In this document: positions 8,807 to 17,271 of the stretch, piece by piece
How the letters are laid out: the number at the start of each line of letters is the position of its first letter
How positions within the stretch are numbered: position 1 is the stretch's first letter
Assembly (NCBI RefSeq): GCF_014467235.1
Contig: NZ_NKHP01000003.1
Location: 191,345 to 255,344 of the forward strand
Direction: 5' to 3'
Source of the DNA: Xenorhabdus indica
GTDB taxonomy: Bacteria; Pseudomonadota; Gammaproteobacteria; Enterobacterales; Enterobacteriaceae
Length of the DNA stretch: 64,000 nt
The notes under the pieces: model-generated
What the model was told of the DNA's origin: nothing
Database searches by the model: none
What the model saw: only the letters and a program-made list of their open reading frames with translations
Program-made: the position numbers and the translations under genes

Positions 8807-10354
8807 GTGGCGGTTTATCCTCTTAATACTGAACCTAACGGAGCGGAATATCTCAAAGCCGCACTGAGTGCACCAGTTTATGATGTTGCTCAAGTCACCC
8901 CATTACAGGAAATGAAAAAAATCTCTGCTCGTTTAGAGAACACTATCTTGGTTAAACGAGAAGATCGTCAGTTGGTACACAGCTTCAAATTGCGTGGTGC
9001 ATACGCGATGATTGCCCGCTTAACGGAAGAGCAAAGAGCTAAGGGTGTGATCACCGCATCTGCGGGCAATCATGCACAAGGTGTTGCATTATCGGCCAGT
9101 AAGGTTGGCGTTAAAGCCACTATAGTGATGCCGATAGCTACAGCAGATATTAAAGTTGATGCAGTACGCAGTTTTGGTGGTGAAGTGCTATTACATGGTG
9201 CAAATTTCGATGAAGCGAAAGCAAAAGCGATTGAGATGTCAAAAGAACATAGTTACACCTTCGTACCACCCTTTGATCACCCTGCTGTGATTGCTGGTCA
9301 GGCAACTTTGGCGATGGAGCTTTTACAGCAAGATGTTCATCTTGATCGCATTTTTGTTCCTGTTGGTGGGGGTGGATTGATTGCTGGTATTGCAGTGCTC
9401 ATCAAACAACTCGTACCAGAAATGAAAGTCATTGGTGTGGAGGCTGAGGATTCTGCCTGTTTGAAAGCCGCGCTGGATGCCGGATATCCCGTTGATTTAT
9501 CGAGGGTCGGGTTATTTGCGGAAGGTGTTGCCGTTAAACGTATTGGTAATGAAACATTCCGTTTATGTCAGCAATATGTTGATGATGTGATTACGGTAGA
9601 TAGTGATGCCATTTGTGCAGCCATGAAAGATATTTTCGAAGATGTCAGAGCGATTGCAGAGCCTTCCGGAGCTTTGGCGCTGGCGGGGTTGAAGAAATAT
9701 GTCCAGCAGCACCAGATTAAGGGGGAGCGACTCGCACATATTCTTTCTGGCGCTAATGTGAATTTTCATGGTTTACGTTATGTCTCCGAACGTTGTGAGC
9801 TAGGGGAGCAGCGTGAAGCTTTGCTGGCGGTAACTATTCCTGAGCAAAAAGGCAGTTTCCTGAATTTCTGCCAGATACTGGGTGCCCGCTTTGTGACAGA
9901 ATTCAGTTACCGTTATTCAGATGCTACCGCCCCAGATAAAGCCTGTATTTTTGTTGGGATACGATTGGGACGTGGAAATGCTGAACGTATTGAAATCATT
10001 GAAGAACTAAAAACTGCGGGATATCAGGTATCTGATTTTACTGATGATGAAATGGCGAAACTGCATGTTCGTTATATGATCGGTGGAAGACCACCCAGAC
10101 TATTGCAGGAGCGGTTATTTAGCTTTGCTTTTCCCGAATCACCGGGAGCATTGTTGAAATTTTTGCAAACATTAGGAGCACACTGGAATATCACACTATT
10201 TCATTACCGTAGTCATGGCACAGATTACGGACGTGTACTGGCCGCTTTTGAATTGTCAGGTTCGGAAATCTGTTTTGATCGCCATTTAGATGAGTTGGGT
10301 TATGAATACCATGATGAGACTGATAATCCTTCGTTTAATCTGTTGTTGAAATAG
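8807..10354 (+). CDS. ilvA: Biosynthetic threonine deaminase IlvA
   Basis: A PLP enzyme that deaminates threonine to 2-oxobutyrate, the committed and Ile-inhibited step of isoleucine synthesis. It has 515 residues from a GTG at 8807. I prefer this start because GGGGAG lies 6 nt upstream, whereas an in-frame TTG at 8801 abuts the ribosome site. The PLP lysine is K61 (HSFKLRGAYAM), and a glycine loop VGGGGLIAG follows. Two ACT-like regulatory repeats fill the C-terminal third (KGSFLNFCQ and PGALLKFLQ), which marks it as biosynthetic rather than the catabolic TdcB type. It is the last gene of ilvGMEDA. Confidence 0.97.
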   Translation: MAVYPLNTEPNGAEYLKAALSAPVYDVAQVTPLQEMKKISARLENTILVKREDRQLVHSFKLRGAYAMIARLTEEQRAKGVITASAGNHAQGVALSASKVGVKATIVMPIATADIKVDAVRSFGGEVLLHGANFDEAKAKAIEMSKEHSYTFVPPFDHPAVIAGQATLAMELLQQDVHLDRIFVPVGGGGLIAGIAVLIKQLVPEMKVIGVEAEDSACLKAALDAGYPVDLSRVGLFAEGVAVKRIGNETFRLCQQYVDDVITVDSDAICAAMKDIFEDVRAIAEPSGALALAGLKKYVQQHQIKGERLAHILSGANVNFHGLRYVSERCELGEQREALLAVTIPEQKGSFLNFCQILGARFVTEFSYRYSDATAPDKACIFVGIRLGRGNAERIEIIEELKTAGYQVSDFTDDEMAKLHVRYMIGGRPPRLLQERLFSFAFPESPGALLKFLQTLGAHWNITLFHYRSHGTDYGRVLAAFELSGSEICFDRHLDELGYEYHDETDNPSFNLLLK

Positions 10355-10373
10355 AAACAGTTAATATTATGAG

Positions 10374-10403
10374 AAATAGCACCTTTTAGAGTGCTATTTT
10401 TTT
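10374..10403 (+). terminator. Rho-independent terminator of ilvGMEDA
   Basis: Stem AAATAGCAC / GTGCTATTT with an 8-nt loop and a run of T residues, 20 nt after ilvA. It may also serve the convergent ilvY, whose stop is 8 nt further on. Confidence 0.9.
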
Positions 10404-10410
10404 CATGGGA

Positions 10411-11307
10411 TCACGTTATTTCATAAGATAATAATCCCCAAAATGCCTTTATCAGTGGTTCATGTAGCCGCTTGCCAAGAGCACAAACCCCTAATTCGAA
10501 TGGTTCCACCAACGAAATATTTTCCAACAATAATATACGGTTGCGTACCGGCTCCGGGCTATTTTCAACGACAACCGCAGGGATTAACGCAATACCACAA
10601 CCTAAAGCAACCATAGAAACAATCGCTTCATGACCAGAAACTGTAGCATAAATCTGTGGATGGTTAATTTTGTGCCGGCGGAACCAAAGCTCAATACGCT
10701 TACGGGAAGGGCCGTGTTCCGGCAAAATAAATGGGATTGCATTCCAGTTTGGTTGCTCTTGTGTAGCAAACGTTCGTACTGCACAAGGCAAAGAAGGTGC
10801 GATCAGTGCTAGCGGAATTTCACCAATCTTGGTAAAGCGGACATTATCAGGCAGTTTTTCTGGTTTACCTGCAATGCCCAAATCTGCTTCTTCAGATTGC
10901 ACCTTATAAACAGCGTCTGCGGCATCCCCCGTTGTCAGTTTAATTTCCACCAAAGGATGTTCGGCCCGAAATTTATCCAGAACTTGTGGCAGATGGCTAT
11001 AAGCGGCAGTGACCGAACAGAAAAGGCGTAATTCTCCCGTTAAAGATGGGCTTTGGTGATTCAGTGAATGGAGTAATTGCTGATATTGCAGCAGAGTTTG
11101 TTGGGCAAATTGCTTTAATTGCTCGCCTGCGAAGGTCAGTTTTACTGTCCGATTATCTCGCAGAAATAGTGAGTGCCCCAATTGTTCTTCAATACGCTGA
11201 ACTTGGCGTGAAAGCGTGGATGGACTGACATGCATAGCTTTGGCTGTACGACCAAAATGACAACTTTCTGTAAGATGCAAAAACAGTTTTAGATCACGTA
11301 AGTCCAT
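10411..11307 (-). CDS. ilvY: LysR-type regulator IlvY (activator of ilvC)
   Basis: A 298-residue LysR protein with an N-terminal helix-turn-helix (FGRTAKAMHVSPSTLSRQVQ) and a periplasmic-binding-protein-like effector domain. In E. coli IlvY binds tandem operators between ilvY and ilvC, represses itself and activates ilvC when acetolactate or acetohydroxybutyrate accumulates. The divergent arrangement with ilvC over 185 bp is conserved here. The ATG at 11307 fits the family N-terminus MDLRDLKLF. It is convergent with ilvA, with the terminator at 10374-10403 between them. Confidence 0.96.
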   Translation of the reverse strand: MDLRDLKLFLHLTESCHFGRTAKAMHVSPSTLSRQVQRIEEQLGHSLFLRDNRTVKLTFAGEQLKQFAQQTLLQYQQLLHSLNHQSPSLTGELRLFCSVTAAYSHLPQVLDKFRAEHPLVEIKLTTGDAADAVYKVQSEEADLGIAGKPEKLPDNVRFTKIGEIPLALIAPSLPCAVRTFATQEQPNWNAIPFILPEHGPSRKRIELWFRRHKINHPQIYATVSGHEAIVSMVALGCGIALIPAVVVENSPEPVRNRILLLENISLVEPFELGVCALGKRLHEPLIKAFWGLLSYEIT

Positions 11308-11382
11308 CGTTCTTTTGCCTTTTTCTGGGTTTTTTCGCTATATATTCGTCGTATGGTGGAAGATTGTTACAAAAAAGACATG

Positions 11383-11397
11383 TTGCATAAATTGCAA
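11383..11397. promoter_or_regulatory. Candidate IlvY operator palindrome
   Basis: Perfect palindrome TTGCA-TAAAT-TGCAA in the ilvY-ilvC intergenic region. A second, wider inverted repeat (GTCAATATAT at 11407-11416 and ATATATTGAC at 11442-11451) lies closer to ilvC. Tandem operators are expected for IlvY here; assigning these particular repeats is inference. Confidence 0.5.
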
Positions 11398-11492
11398 TAT
11401 AGTGTTGTCAATATATCAATTTAAGCAATGGATTTCATGTCATATATTGACTTTATGCAAATAACATCACACCTCATTATATCGGAGTCACC

Positions 11493-12971
11493 ATGGCTAA
11501 TTATTTTGATACATTGAACTTACGCCAGAAATTGGCGCAGTTAGGCAAATGTCGTTTTATGACACGGGAAGAATTTGCTGACGAGGCAGGGTATTTAAAA
11601 GGCAAGAAAGTGGTGATTGTCGGCTGTGGTGCTCAAGGGTTGAATCAGGGGCTGAATATGCGTGATTCTGGCCTGGATATTGCGTATGCTCTGCGTAAAG
11701 AAGCCATTACAGAGAAACGTGCATCATGGCGTAAGGCAACTGAAAATGGTTTCAACGTTGGTACATATGAGGAATTGATCCCACAAGCTGATTTGGTCAT
11801 TAACCTGACCCCAGACAAACAGCACTCTGCGGTTGTACAGGCCGTTCAGCCGTTAATGAAAGCCGGTGCGGCTTTGGGGTATTCTCATGGTTTTAATATT
11901 GTCGAAGTGGGGGAACAGATCCGTAAAGACATCACGGTTGTGATGGTTGCTCCGAAGTGCCCAGGAACGGAAGTGCGTGAAGAATATAAGCGTGGCTTTG
12001 GTGTTCCAACTCTGATTGCTATCCATCCGGAAAACGATGCAAAAGGCGAAGGCATGGCAATTGCGAAAGCATGGGCAGCCGCAACTGGAGGTCATCGTGC
12101 AGGAGTTCTGGAATCCTCTTTTGTGGCAGAAGTGAAATCTGATTTGATGGGTGAGCAAACGATTCTGTGTGGGATGTTACAGGCAGGTTCCCTGTTGTGT
12201 TATGACAAGCTGGTGGCTGATGGCGCAGATCCGGGTTATGCGGGTAAATTGATCCAGTTTGGTTGGGAAACTATCACAGAAGCCCTGAAACAAGGTGGCA
12301 TTACCTTGATGATGGACAGGCTCTCTAATCCAGCAAAACTGCGTGCTTATGCCCTTTCTGAACAGTTGAAAACCATTTTAACTCCACTGTTCCAAAAACA
12401 TATGGATGACATTATTTCTGGTAAATTCTCTTCCACTATGATGACTGACTGGGCGAATGATGACAAAGATCTGCTGACCTGGCGTGCAGAAACAGGTCAA
12501 ACGCCATTCGAGAACTATCCTGATTACAACGGTCATATTAGCGAGCAAGAATACTTTGATCATGGCGTCCTGATGGTTGCTATGGTTAAAGCCGGGGTAG
12601 AACTGGCATTTGACACAATGGTCGATTCAGGCATTATTGAAGAGTCCGCTTATTATGAATCACTACATGAACTGCCATTAATTGCGAATACCATTGCCCG
12701 GAAGCGTCTCTATGAAATGAACGTAGTGATTTCTGATACGGCAGAATATGGTAACTACTTGTTCTCTTATGTTGCGGTGCCATTATTGCAGGAAAAATTC
12801 ATGCCAACCCTACAGACCGGGGATTTAGGCAAGGCCGCTGTCGATAAAGGTATCGATAATGCCCAATTACGCGATGTTAATGACGCTATTCGTAACCACC
12901 CAATTGAGGTTGTAGGCCGGACTTTACGTGGTTATATGACAGATATGAAACGTATTGCTGTCGGCGGATAA
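11493..12971 (+). CDS. ilvC: Ketol-acid reductoisomerase IlvC (class II)
   Basis: An NADPH- and Mg2+-dependent enzyme that isomerises and reduces acetolactate or acetohydroxybutyrate to the dihydroxy acids used by IlvD. It has 492 residues, the long class II type with a duplicated knotted C-terminal domain. The dinucleotide motif [17 protein letters not shown] lies near residues 45-61, and metal-binding acidic residues sit around [16 protein letters not shown] precedes the ATG. It is divergent from its activator ilvY and followed by a hairpin at 12986-13012. Confidence 0.98.
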   Translation: MANYFDTLNLRQKLAQLGKCRFMTREEFADEAGYLKGKKVVIVGCGAQGLNQGLNMRDSGLDIAYALRKEAITEKRASWRKATENGFNVGTYEELIPQADLVINLTPDKQHSAVVQAVQPLMKAGAALGYSHGFNIVEVGEQIRKDITVVMVAPKCPGTEVREEYKRGFGVPTLIAIHPENDAKGEGMAIAKAWAAATGGHRAGVLESSFVAEVKSDLMGEQTILCGMLQAGSLLCYDKLVADGADPGYAGKLIQFGWETITEALKQGGITLMMDRLSNPAKLRAYALSEQLKTILTPLFQKHMDDIISGKFSSTMMTDWANDDKDLLTWRAETGQTPFENYPDYNGHISEQEYFDHGVLMVAMVKAGVELAFDTMVDSGIIEESAYYESLHELPLIANTIARKRLYEMNVVISDTAEYGNYLFSYVAVPLLQEKFMPTLQTGDLGKAAVDKGIDNAQLRDVNDAIRNHPIEVVGRTLRGYMTDMKRIAVGG

Positions 12972-12985
12972 TGCCAATCTATTGT

Positions 12986-13012
12986 ATGCCCGATATATTG
13001 TGTATCGGGCAT
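12986..13012. terminator. Hairpin between convergent ilvC and the deacetylase-like gene
   Basis: Perfect 10-bp stem ATGCCCGATA / TATCGGGCAT with a 7-nt loop, 14 nt after ilvC and 8 nt from the stop of the convergent gene. It probably works for both transcripts. Confidence 0.8.
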
Positions 13013-13020
13013 AATTTCAG

Positions 13021-14136
13021 TTACAGGTTAAATCTTTGCTTCAGTTCATCAATTTCCTGGCGCTGGAATGTATCAAAATGCTCTCTCGGTTGTTGAGCCT
13101 TAATCATATTCAGTAAAGGATCCTGAACTTTAGTGCGGACACCGCTCAATTCTTCCAGTACGGCCAAGCCACAGAACGGCACATAGAGTTCGGAATAACC
13201 ACCTTCATGTACGACAACCAGTTTTCCATCGCATAATGCATCTGCTGCCTGCTGTATTTTACGCGTCATTTCCCGGAAACTCTCACTATGGAGCTGCATT
13301 CTGGCAAGTGGATCGAAGGAGTTGGCATCATATCCACAGGCGACAATAATCAATTCGGGTTGATAATGCTGTAATGCGGGAAGAACGATTTGATCCATAG
13401 CATACATGTAACTATTGTGCCCGGCTCCTGCCATGAGTGGAATATTGATATTGAAGCCTTCTCCTTTACCTGCCCCGATATCATCTTCACCACTGTACCC
13501 TTCGGGGTAACAACCATCCTGATGCAATGAAATTGTCAAAACATCAGCACGTTCCCAAAAGATATGTTGTGTTCCGTTACCGTGATGAACATCCCAGTCA
13601 ACGACTGCGACCCGGCCAAGCCCAAACTGCTTTTTGGCCCGCTCAATGGCAAGGGAGATATTGGCAAGGTAACAAAATCCCATGGCTTTATCTGGTAGAC
13701 AATGGTGTCCGGGCGGGCGGGACAGACTATAAGCGTTGTCCAGTTCACCGTGCAGGACGGCTTCCACTGCCGCACAGGCTAATCCGGCAGATAATTTGGC
13801 GATTTCATAACTGCCTGGTCCTACAGAGGCTTCAGAACCAAGCATACCTGTACCATAGTCGCTCAGCGACTTAAAATTCTGTAAATACGGTTCTGGATGG
13901 ATAAGCCTTAAGGTTGTTTCATCAATAGGATCAGCCCCTAACAGTTGTAATGAGTGGCTTAAGCCAGAAACATCCATTAAATTTTTCATTCTGCGCTTAG
14001 TTTCTGGTGATTCGGCATGACCTGGTCCGGATGGTGGTTGTACCCATCCGCCAACTGGAAGCGTTACGACATGTTGTAATCCGGTAGTGTGCCAGAAACA
14101 GCTTTCATCAAAGAAAAAACCTGTTTTACGTAACAT
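13021..14136 (-). CDS. Class II histone-deacetylase-like amidohydrolase (acetylpolyamine deacetylase type)
   Basis: A 371-residue member of the arginase/deacetylase superfamily. The deacetylase signature is complete: the catalytic His pair H144/H145 in RPPGHH, zinc ligands D182 and H184 in DWDVHHGNGTQ, the third zinc ligand D270 in ACGYDANSFDPLA, and the transition-state Tyr314 in HEGGYSELY. The substrate is probably an acetylated amine such as an acetylpolyamine, by analogy with bacterial class II members; the sequence does not prove this. It is cytoplasmic, with no signal peptide. It has no counterpart beside ilvC in E. coli and sits at the edge of the accessory region. Confidence 0.85.
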   Translation of the reverse strand: MLRKTGFFFDESCFWHTTGLQHVVTLPVGGWVQPPSGPGHAESPETKRRMKNLMDVSGLSHSLQLLGADPIDETTLRLIHPEPYLQNFKSLSDYGTGMLGSEASVGPGSYEIAKLSAGLACAAVEAVLHGELDNAYSLSRPPGHHCLPDKAMGFCYLANISLAIERAKKQFGLGRVAVVDWDVHHGNGTQHIFWERADVLTISLHQDGCYPEGYSGEDDIGAGKGEGFNINIPLMAGAGHNSYMYAMDQIVLPALQHYQPELIIVACGYDANSFDPLARMQLHSESFREMTRKIQQAADALCDGKLVVVHEGGYSELYVPFCGLAVLEELSGVRTKVQDPLLNMIKAQQPREHFDTFQRQEIDELKQRFNL

Positions 14137-14861
14137 ATTGTATCCTCTTTGGCTGACGATTATAAAAATAAAATATTTATTATTGCTATACCAATCAAAC
14201 AGATGAAATGGATGTTATTTTTACAATGTATTGATAGCCACTATTACATATAGAAAAGTAATAAATCTATGGAAGAACAGTGAATCTGATAACTACTAAA
14301 ATAATTATTTTTGATTGATGGATATCATGATTAATGACCAATTGAGAAAAGCTAAGGTAATTAATTGGATAGGTTTTTTATTTATTGTTAACTCATTTTA
14401 AAATAAGACTATTTATTATTTTTGGGGAAGTATTTCCATTGAAATGGGGGTCGCTGTACTTTTATTTCTGTTATTTTAATATATCTTTTACGCGTACTTC
14501 CATCTTGTGAAAATAGCTAACTGAAGTAAATGATTATTTTATTTAGATACTCGTTTCATTCGCTACCCACAGACAAGCATCTTGATTTTTAACCCCATGT
14601 TTTGTTTTTAATCATTTGATTTATATAAATTATTGAGTGATTACAATCACATTATAATGACTGTTTTTTATACTAAATAAAAACCTATTATATCTTGTCG
14701 ATTATTATCTGAGCGAAAAAAATTTAAACAATACCATTCCTGATCGCCCTTAATATTCCCACATTAAATATTCCCGGCGAATCGTTGGTTAAAAGAGAAA
14801 TTAAGGATAACAGCTACCCAAATATCGCACTAATAGCGACATTAAATAAGGACGAATAATT
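14137..14861. other. AT-rich region upstream of vgrG, no gene seen
   Basis: About 725 bp, markedly AT-rich, between the divergent deacetylase-like gene and vgrG. I found no credible ORF, tRNA or strong hairpin. It presumably holds the promoters of both flanking genes and may be foreign DNA that came with the T6SS cassette. Confidence 0.5.
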
Positions 14862-16766
14862 ATGTCACTGAAAAAGAACATTATTTCTCAGAATAGCCGT
14901 AAAACTGGCGGTCATTCATCCGGCGGACTTTTATTTACTCTGACAGCAGGCAGCCTGCCGCCCCAAACTTTTGTTGTCACTGATTTCGCACTGACAGAAG
15001 GTTTTTCACAGCCTTTTCAACTTGATATTGGGTTGGTAAGTGCTAATCCCTCTATCGATTTTTCTACTGTGCTCGATCACACTGCCACACTCACGATTTT
15101 GCAGGGAGAAACCGAACAACGAAGCATCAGTGGTATGGTATCCAGCTTTGAACAAGGGAATACCGGACTACATCAAACCACCTACCAGATGACTATCCGT
15201 CCTGACTTGTGGCGTACAACACTACGCCAAAATTCACGCATCTTCCAACAGCGGGATATCGTTACCATTATCACCACCATTTTAAAGGAACATGGCATTC
15301 GTGATGTGGTATTTAGTTTGCGTCAGCCACATCCAGAACGTGAATTTTGTGTGCAATATCAGGAAAGTGACTTCACTTTCATCCAGCGTTTGACCGCAGA
15401 AGAAGGCATTTTCTATTTTTTTGAGTGTGGCAACGGGCGTAATACGCTGGTCTTTGCCGATGATGCTGGTTCAGTACCGTTGGGTATCAAACTTCCTTAC
15501 CAACCCAGTGAACAAAGTCCTACAGGTGATGTTTCTGTTAGTCACATCACCAACCGCGCACAGGTCCGGCCGGCACAGGTACAACTTAAGGATTACACTT
15601 TTAAGAATCCGGCCTGGGCAGCAGAATTCAGCCAGCAAATGAAAGAGGACAATCTCCAAAAGCTCTATTACGAGCATTACGATTATCCCGGACGTTTCAA
15701 AGATGAACAACATGGTACTGCTTTTACCCGCTACCGGCTCGAAGCACTGCGTAATGATGCGCTGACAGGACATGGCAACGGTTATGCCATCGCCATCCAA
15801 CCGGGGCGGCTATTCACCCTGACCAACCATCCGCGTGAAGAGTGGAATCAACCGTGGCAGGTGATTTCCGCCAGCCATACGGGTTATCAACCACAAGCGT
15901 TAGAACAGGAAATCAGTGGCAGCGGTACGACACTAAACAGCCAATTTAGCTTTATTCGCCAAACCCAGACCTGGCGTCCTTCTCCATTGCCTAAACCGAT
16001 CGTTGATGGGCCACAAATTGCCAAAGTCGTCGGCCCTGCCGGAGAAGAAATTTTTTGTGACCAATATGGTCGTGTTCGACTCCAGTTTCCGTGGGATCGC
16101 TATGGCCGCAGTGACGATCAAAGCTCTTGCTGGATACGGGTTACTCATCCGTGGGCGGGACAAGGCTGGGGAATGCTCGCTATTCCCCGTGTCGGCCAAG
16201 AGGTTGTAGTTGACTTCTTACATGGCGATCCAGATCAACCCATCGTTATCGGCAGAACCTATCACGCCAGCAACATTCCTCCCGGCGGCTTGCCGGGCAG
16301 CAAAACCCAAATGGCGTTTCGTTCCAAAACCCATAAGGGAGAAGGCTATAACCAAATGTTGTTTGAGGATGCGAAAGGCAGTGAACAACTCGCTCTTCAT
16401 GCCCAGAAAGATATGAATACCACCGTTCTGAATGATATGAACACCACTGTCCTCAAAGACCGTACCACACAGGTGATGCACGACCACACCGAAAACATCG
16501 GCAACAATCAGGTGATATCCGTCCGTAAAGATCGCATCAAAGAAGTGACCGGCGAGGAGAGCAGTACTATTCACGGTAATCGGCAAGTTACAGTGGAGAA
16601 AAAAAGTAAGCTCAGCGCCAAAGAAGACATTGCTATCCAGTCTGTCAACGGTGGCATCCAAATCAGCGTAGGCGGTGCCAGTATCACACTGGACAAAGAG
16701 GGCAATATCCATATTTCCGGCAGAAATATCATCATCAACGGCAAGGAACAGGTTCAACTGAACTAG
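14862..16766 (+). CDS. vgrG: Type VI secretion system spike protein VgrG (TssI)
   Basis: A 634-residue VgrG that forms the trimeric puncturing tip of the T6SS tube. The N-terminal gp27-like part spans about residues 20-370. The gp5 OB-fold then carries the conserved block beginning DQYGRVRLQFPWDRYG and the segment RVTHPWAGQGWGMLAIPR. A beta-helical needle follows, with the duplicated motif MNTTVLNDMNTTVLKD. There is no extra C-terminal effector domain; the end is the short needle ISGRNIIINGKEQVQLN. No other T6SS structural genes are present, so this is an orphan VgrG that relies on an apparatus elsewhere. It is the first gene of a four-gene toxin-delivery cassette. Confidence 0.96.
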   Translation: MSLKKNIISQNSRKTGGHSSGGLLFTLTAGSLPPQTFVVTDFALTEGFSQPFQLDIGLVSANPSIDFSTVLDHTATLTILQGETEQRSISGMVSSFEQGNTGLHQTTYQMTIRPDLWRTTLRQNSRIFQQRDIVTIITTILKEHGIRDVVFSLRQPHPEREFCVQYQESDFTFIQRLTAEEGIFYFFECGNGRNTLVFADDAGSVPLGIKLPYQPSEQSPTGDVSVSHITNRAQVRPAQVQLKDYTFKNPAWAAEFSQQMKEDNLQKLYYEHYDYPGRFKDEQHGTAFTRYRLEALRNDALTGHGNGYAIAIQPGRLFTLTNHPREEWNQPWQVISASHTGYQPQALEQEISGSGTTLNSQFSFIRQTQTWRPSPLPKPIVDGPQIAKVVGPAGEEIFCDQYGRVRLQFPWDRYGRSDDQSSCWIRVTHPWAGQGWGMLAIPRVGQEVVVDFLHGDPDQPIVIGRTYHASNIPPGGLPGSKTQMAFRSKTHKGEGYNQMLFEDAKGSEQLALHAQKDMNTTVLNDMNTTVLKDRTTQVMHDHTENIGNNQVISVRKDRIKEVTGEESSTIHGNRQVTVEKKSKLSAKEDIAIQSVNGGIQISVGGASITLDKEGNIHISGRNIIINGKEQVQLN

Positions 16767-16838
16767 CCGAGCCAATCAAAACACACGTGGAACACGATAG
16801 CTACATAGACCAAAAAAGAGTGATAAAGGAAGACACCC

Positions 16839-17258
16839 ATGAATAAACAACCCTATCAAATGAATGAAGGAACCTTAACTATTCCATCTGACTGGCGTGA
16901 TGAATCGATGCAGGTATTTGTCCTGCCGGATGACAGTGGCGTTAATTTGGTGATTAACCGTACACCCGTACCGATGGGTTCCGACCATACCGCCTACTAC
17001 GCCCAAACATTAACTCAGTTTGAAACCCATCTCCCCGGTTATAAAGAGCACCAAAGGCTGGAGATAGAACTGAGCGGTGCACCCGCCTGGCGGCTGGACT
17101 ACCAATGGCAAAGCCCGGAAGGTGAGATGCACCAGACTGTTGTGCTGCAAATATGGGGGAATTTGCTGTTGGCTTTTAACCTGACTTCTCCACAGCCGTT
17201 TGAGGAAGGGCAGCGTAACGCTCTGCTGGCAATCGTCAGTAGTTTTCAGGCGACCTGA
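16839..17258 (+). CDS. Eag-type T6SS effector chaperone (DcrB/DUF1795 family)
   Basis: A 139-residue DUF1795/DcrB-like protein with the family features LTIPSDWRDESMQVF, a central GYKEHQRLEIELSGAPAWRLDY and the C-terminal LLAIVSSFQAT. Eag chaperones bind the N-terminal hydrophobic segments of PAAR-Rhs effectors and load them onto VgrG. The position, 72 nt after vgrG and 13 nt before a PAAR-Rhs gene that has such hydrophobic segments, strongly supports this role. AAGGAAG precedes the ATG. No signal peptide is visible, consistent with a cytoplasmic chaperone rather than periplasmic DcrB. Confidence 0.88.
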   Translation: MNKQPYQMNEGTLTIPSDWRDESMQVFVLPDDSGVNLVINRTPVPMGSDHTAYYAQTLTQFETHLPGYKEHQRLEIELSGAPAWRLDYQWQSPEGEMHQTVVLQIWGNLLLAFNLTSPQPFEEGQRNALLAIVSSFQAT

Positions 17259-17271
17259 CAGGAGGTCAGTT

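Noticed and set aside
16419-16466. A repeated DNA motif near the end of vgrG.
   Set aside because: It encodes the duplicated MNTTVL needle repeat common in VgrG proteins, not a mobile element or CRISPR.
17200-17271. An N-terminal extension of the Rhs frame.
   Set aside because: It overlaps the chaperone gene, and a strong AGGAGGT ribosome site supports the ATG at 17272.
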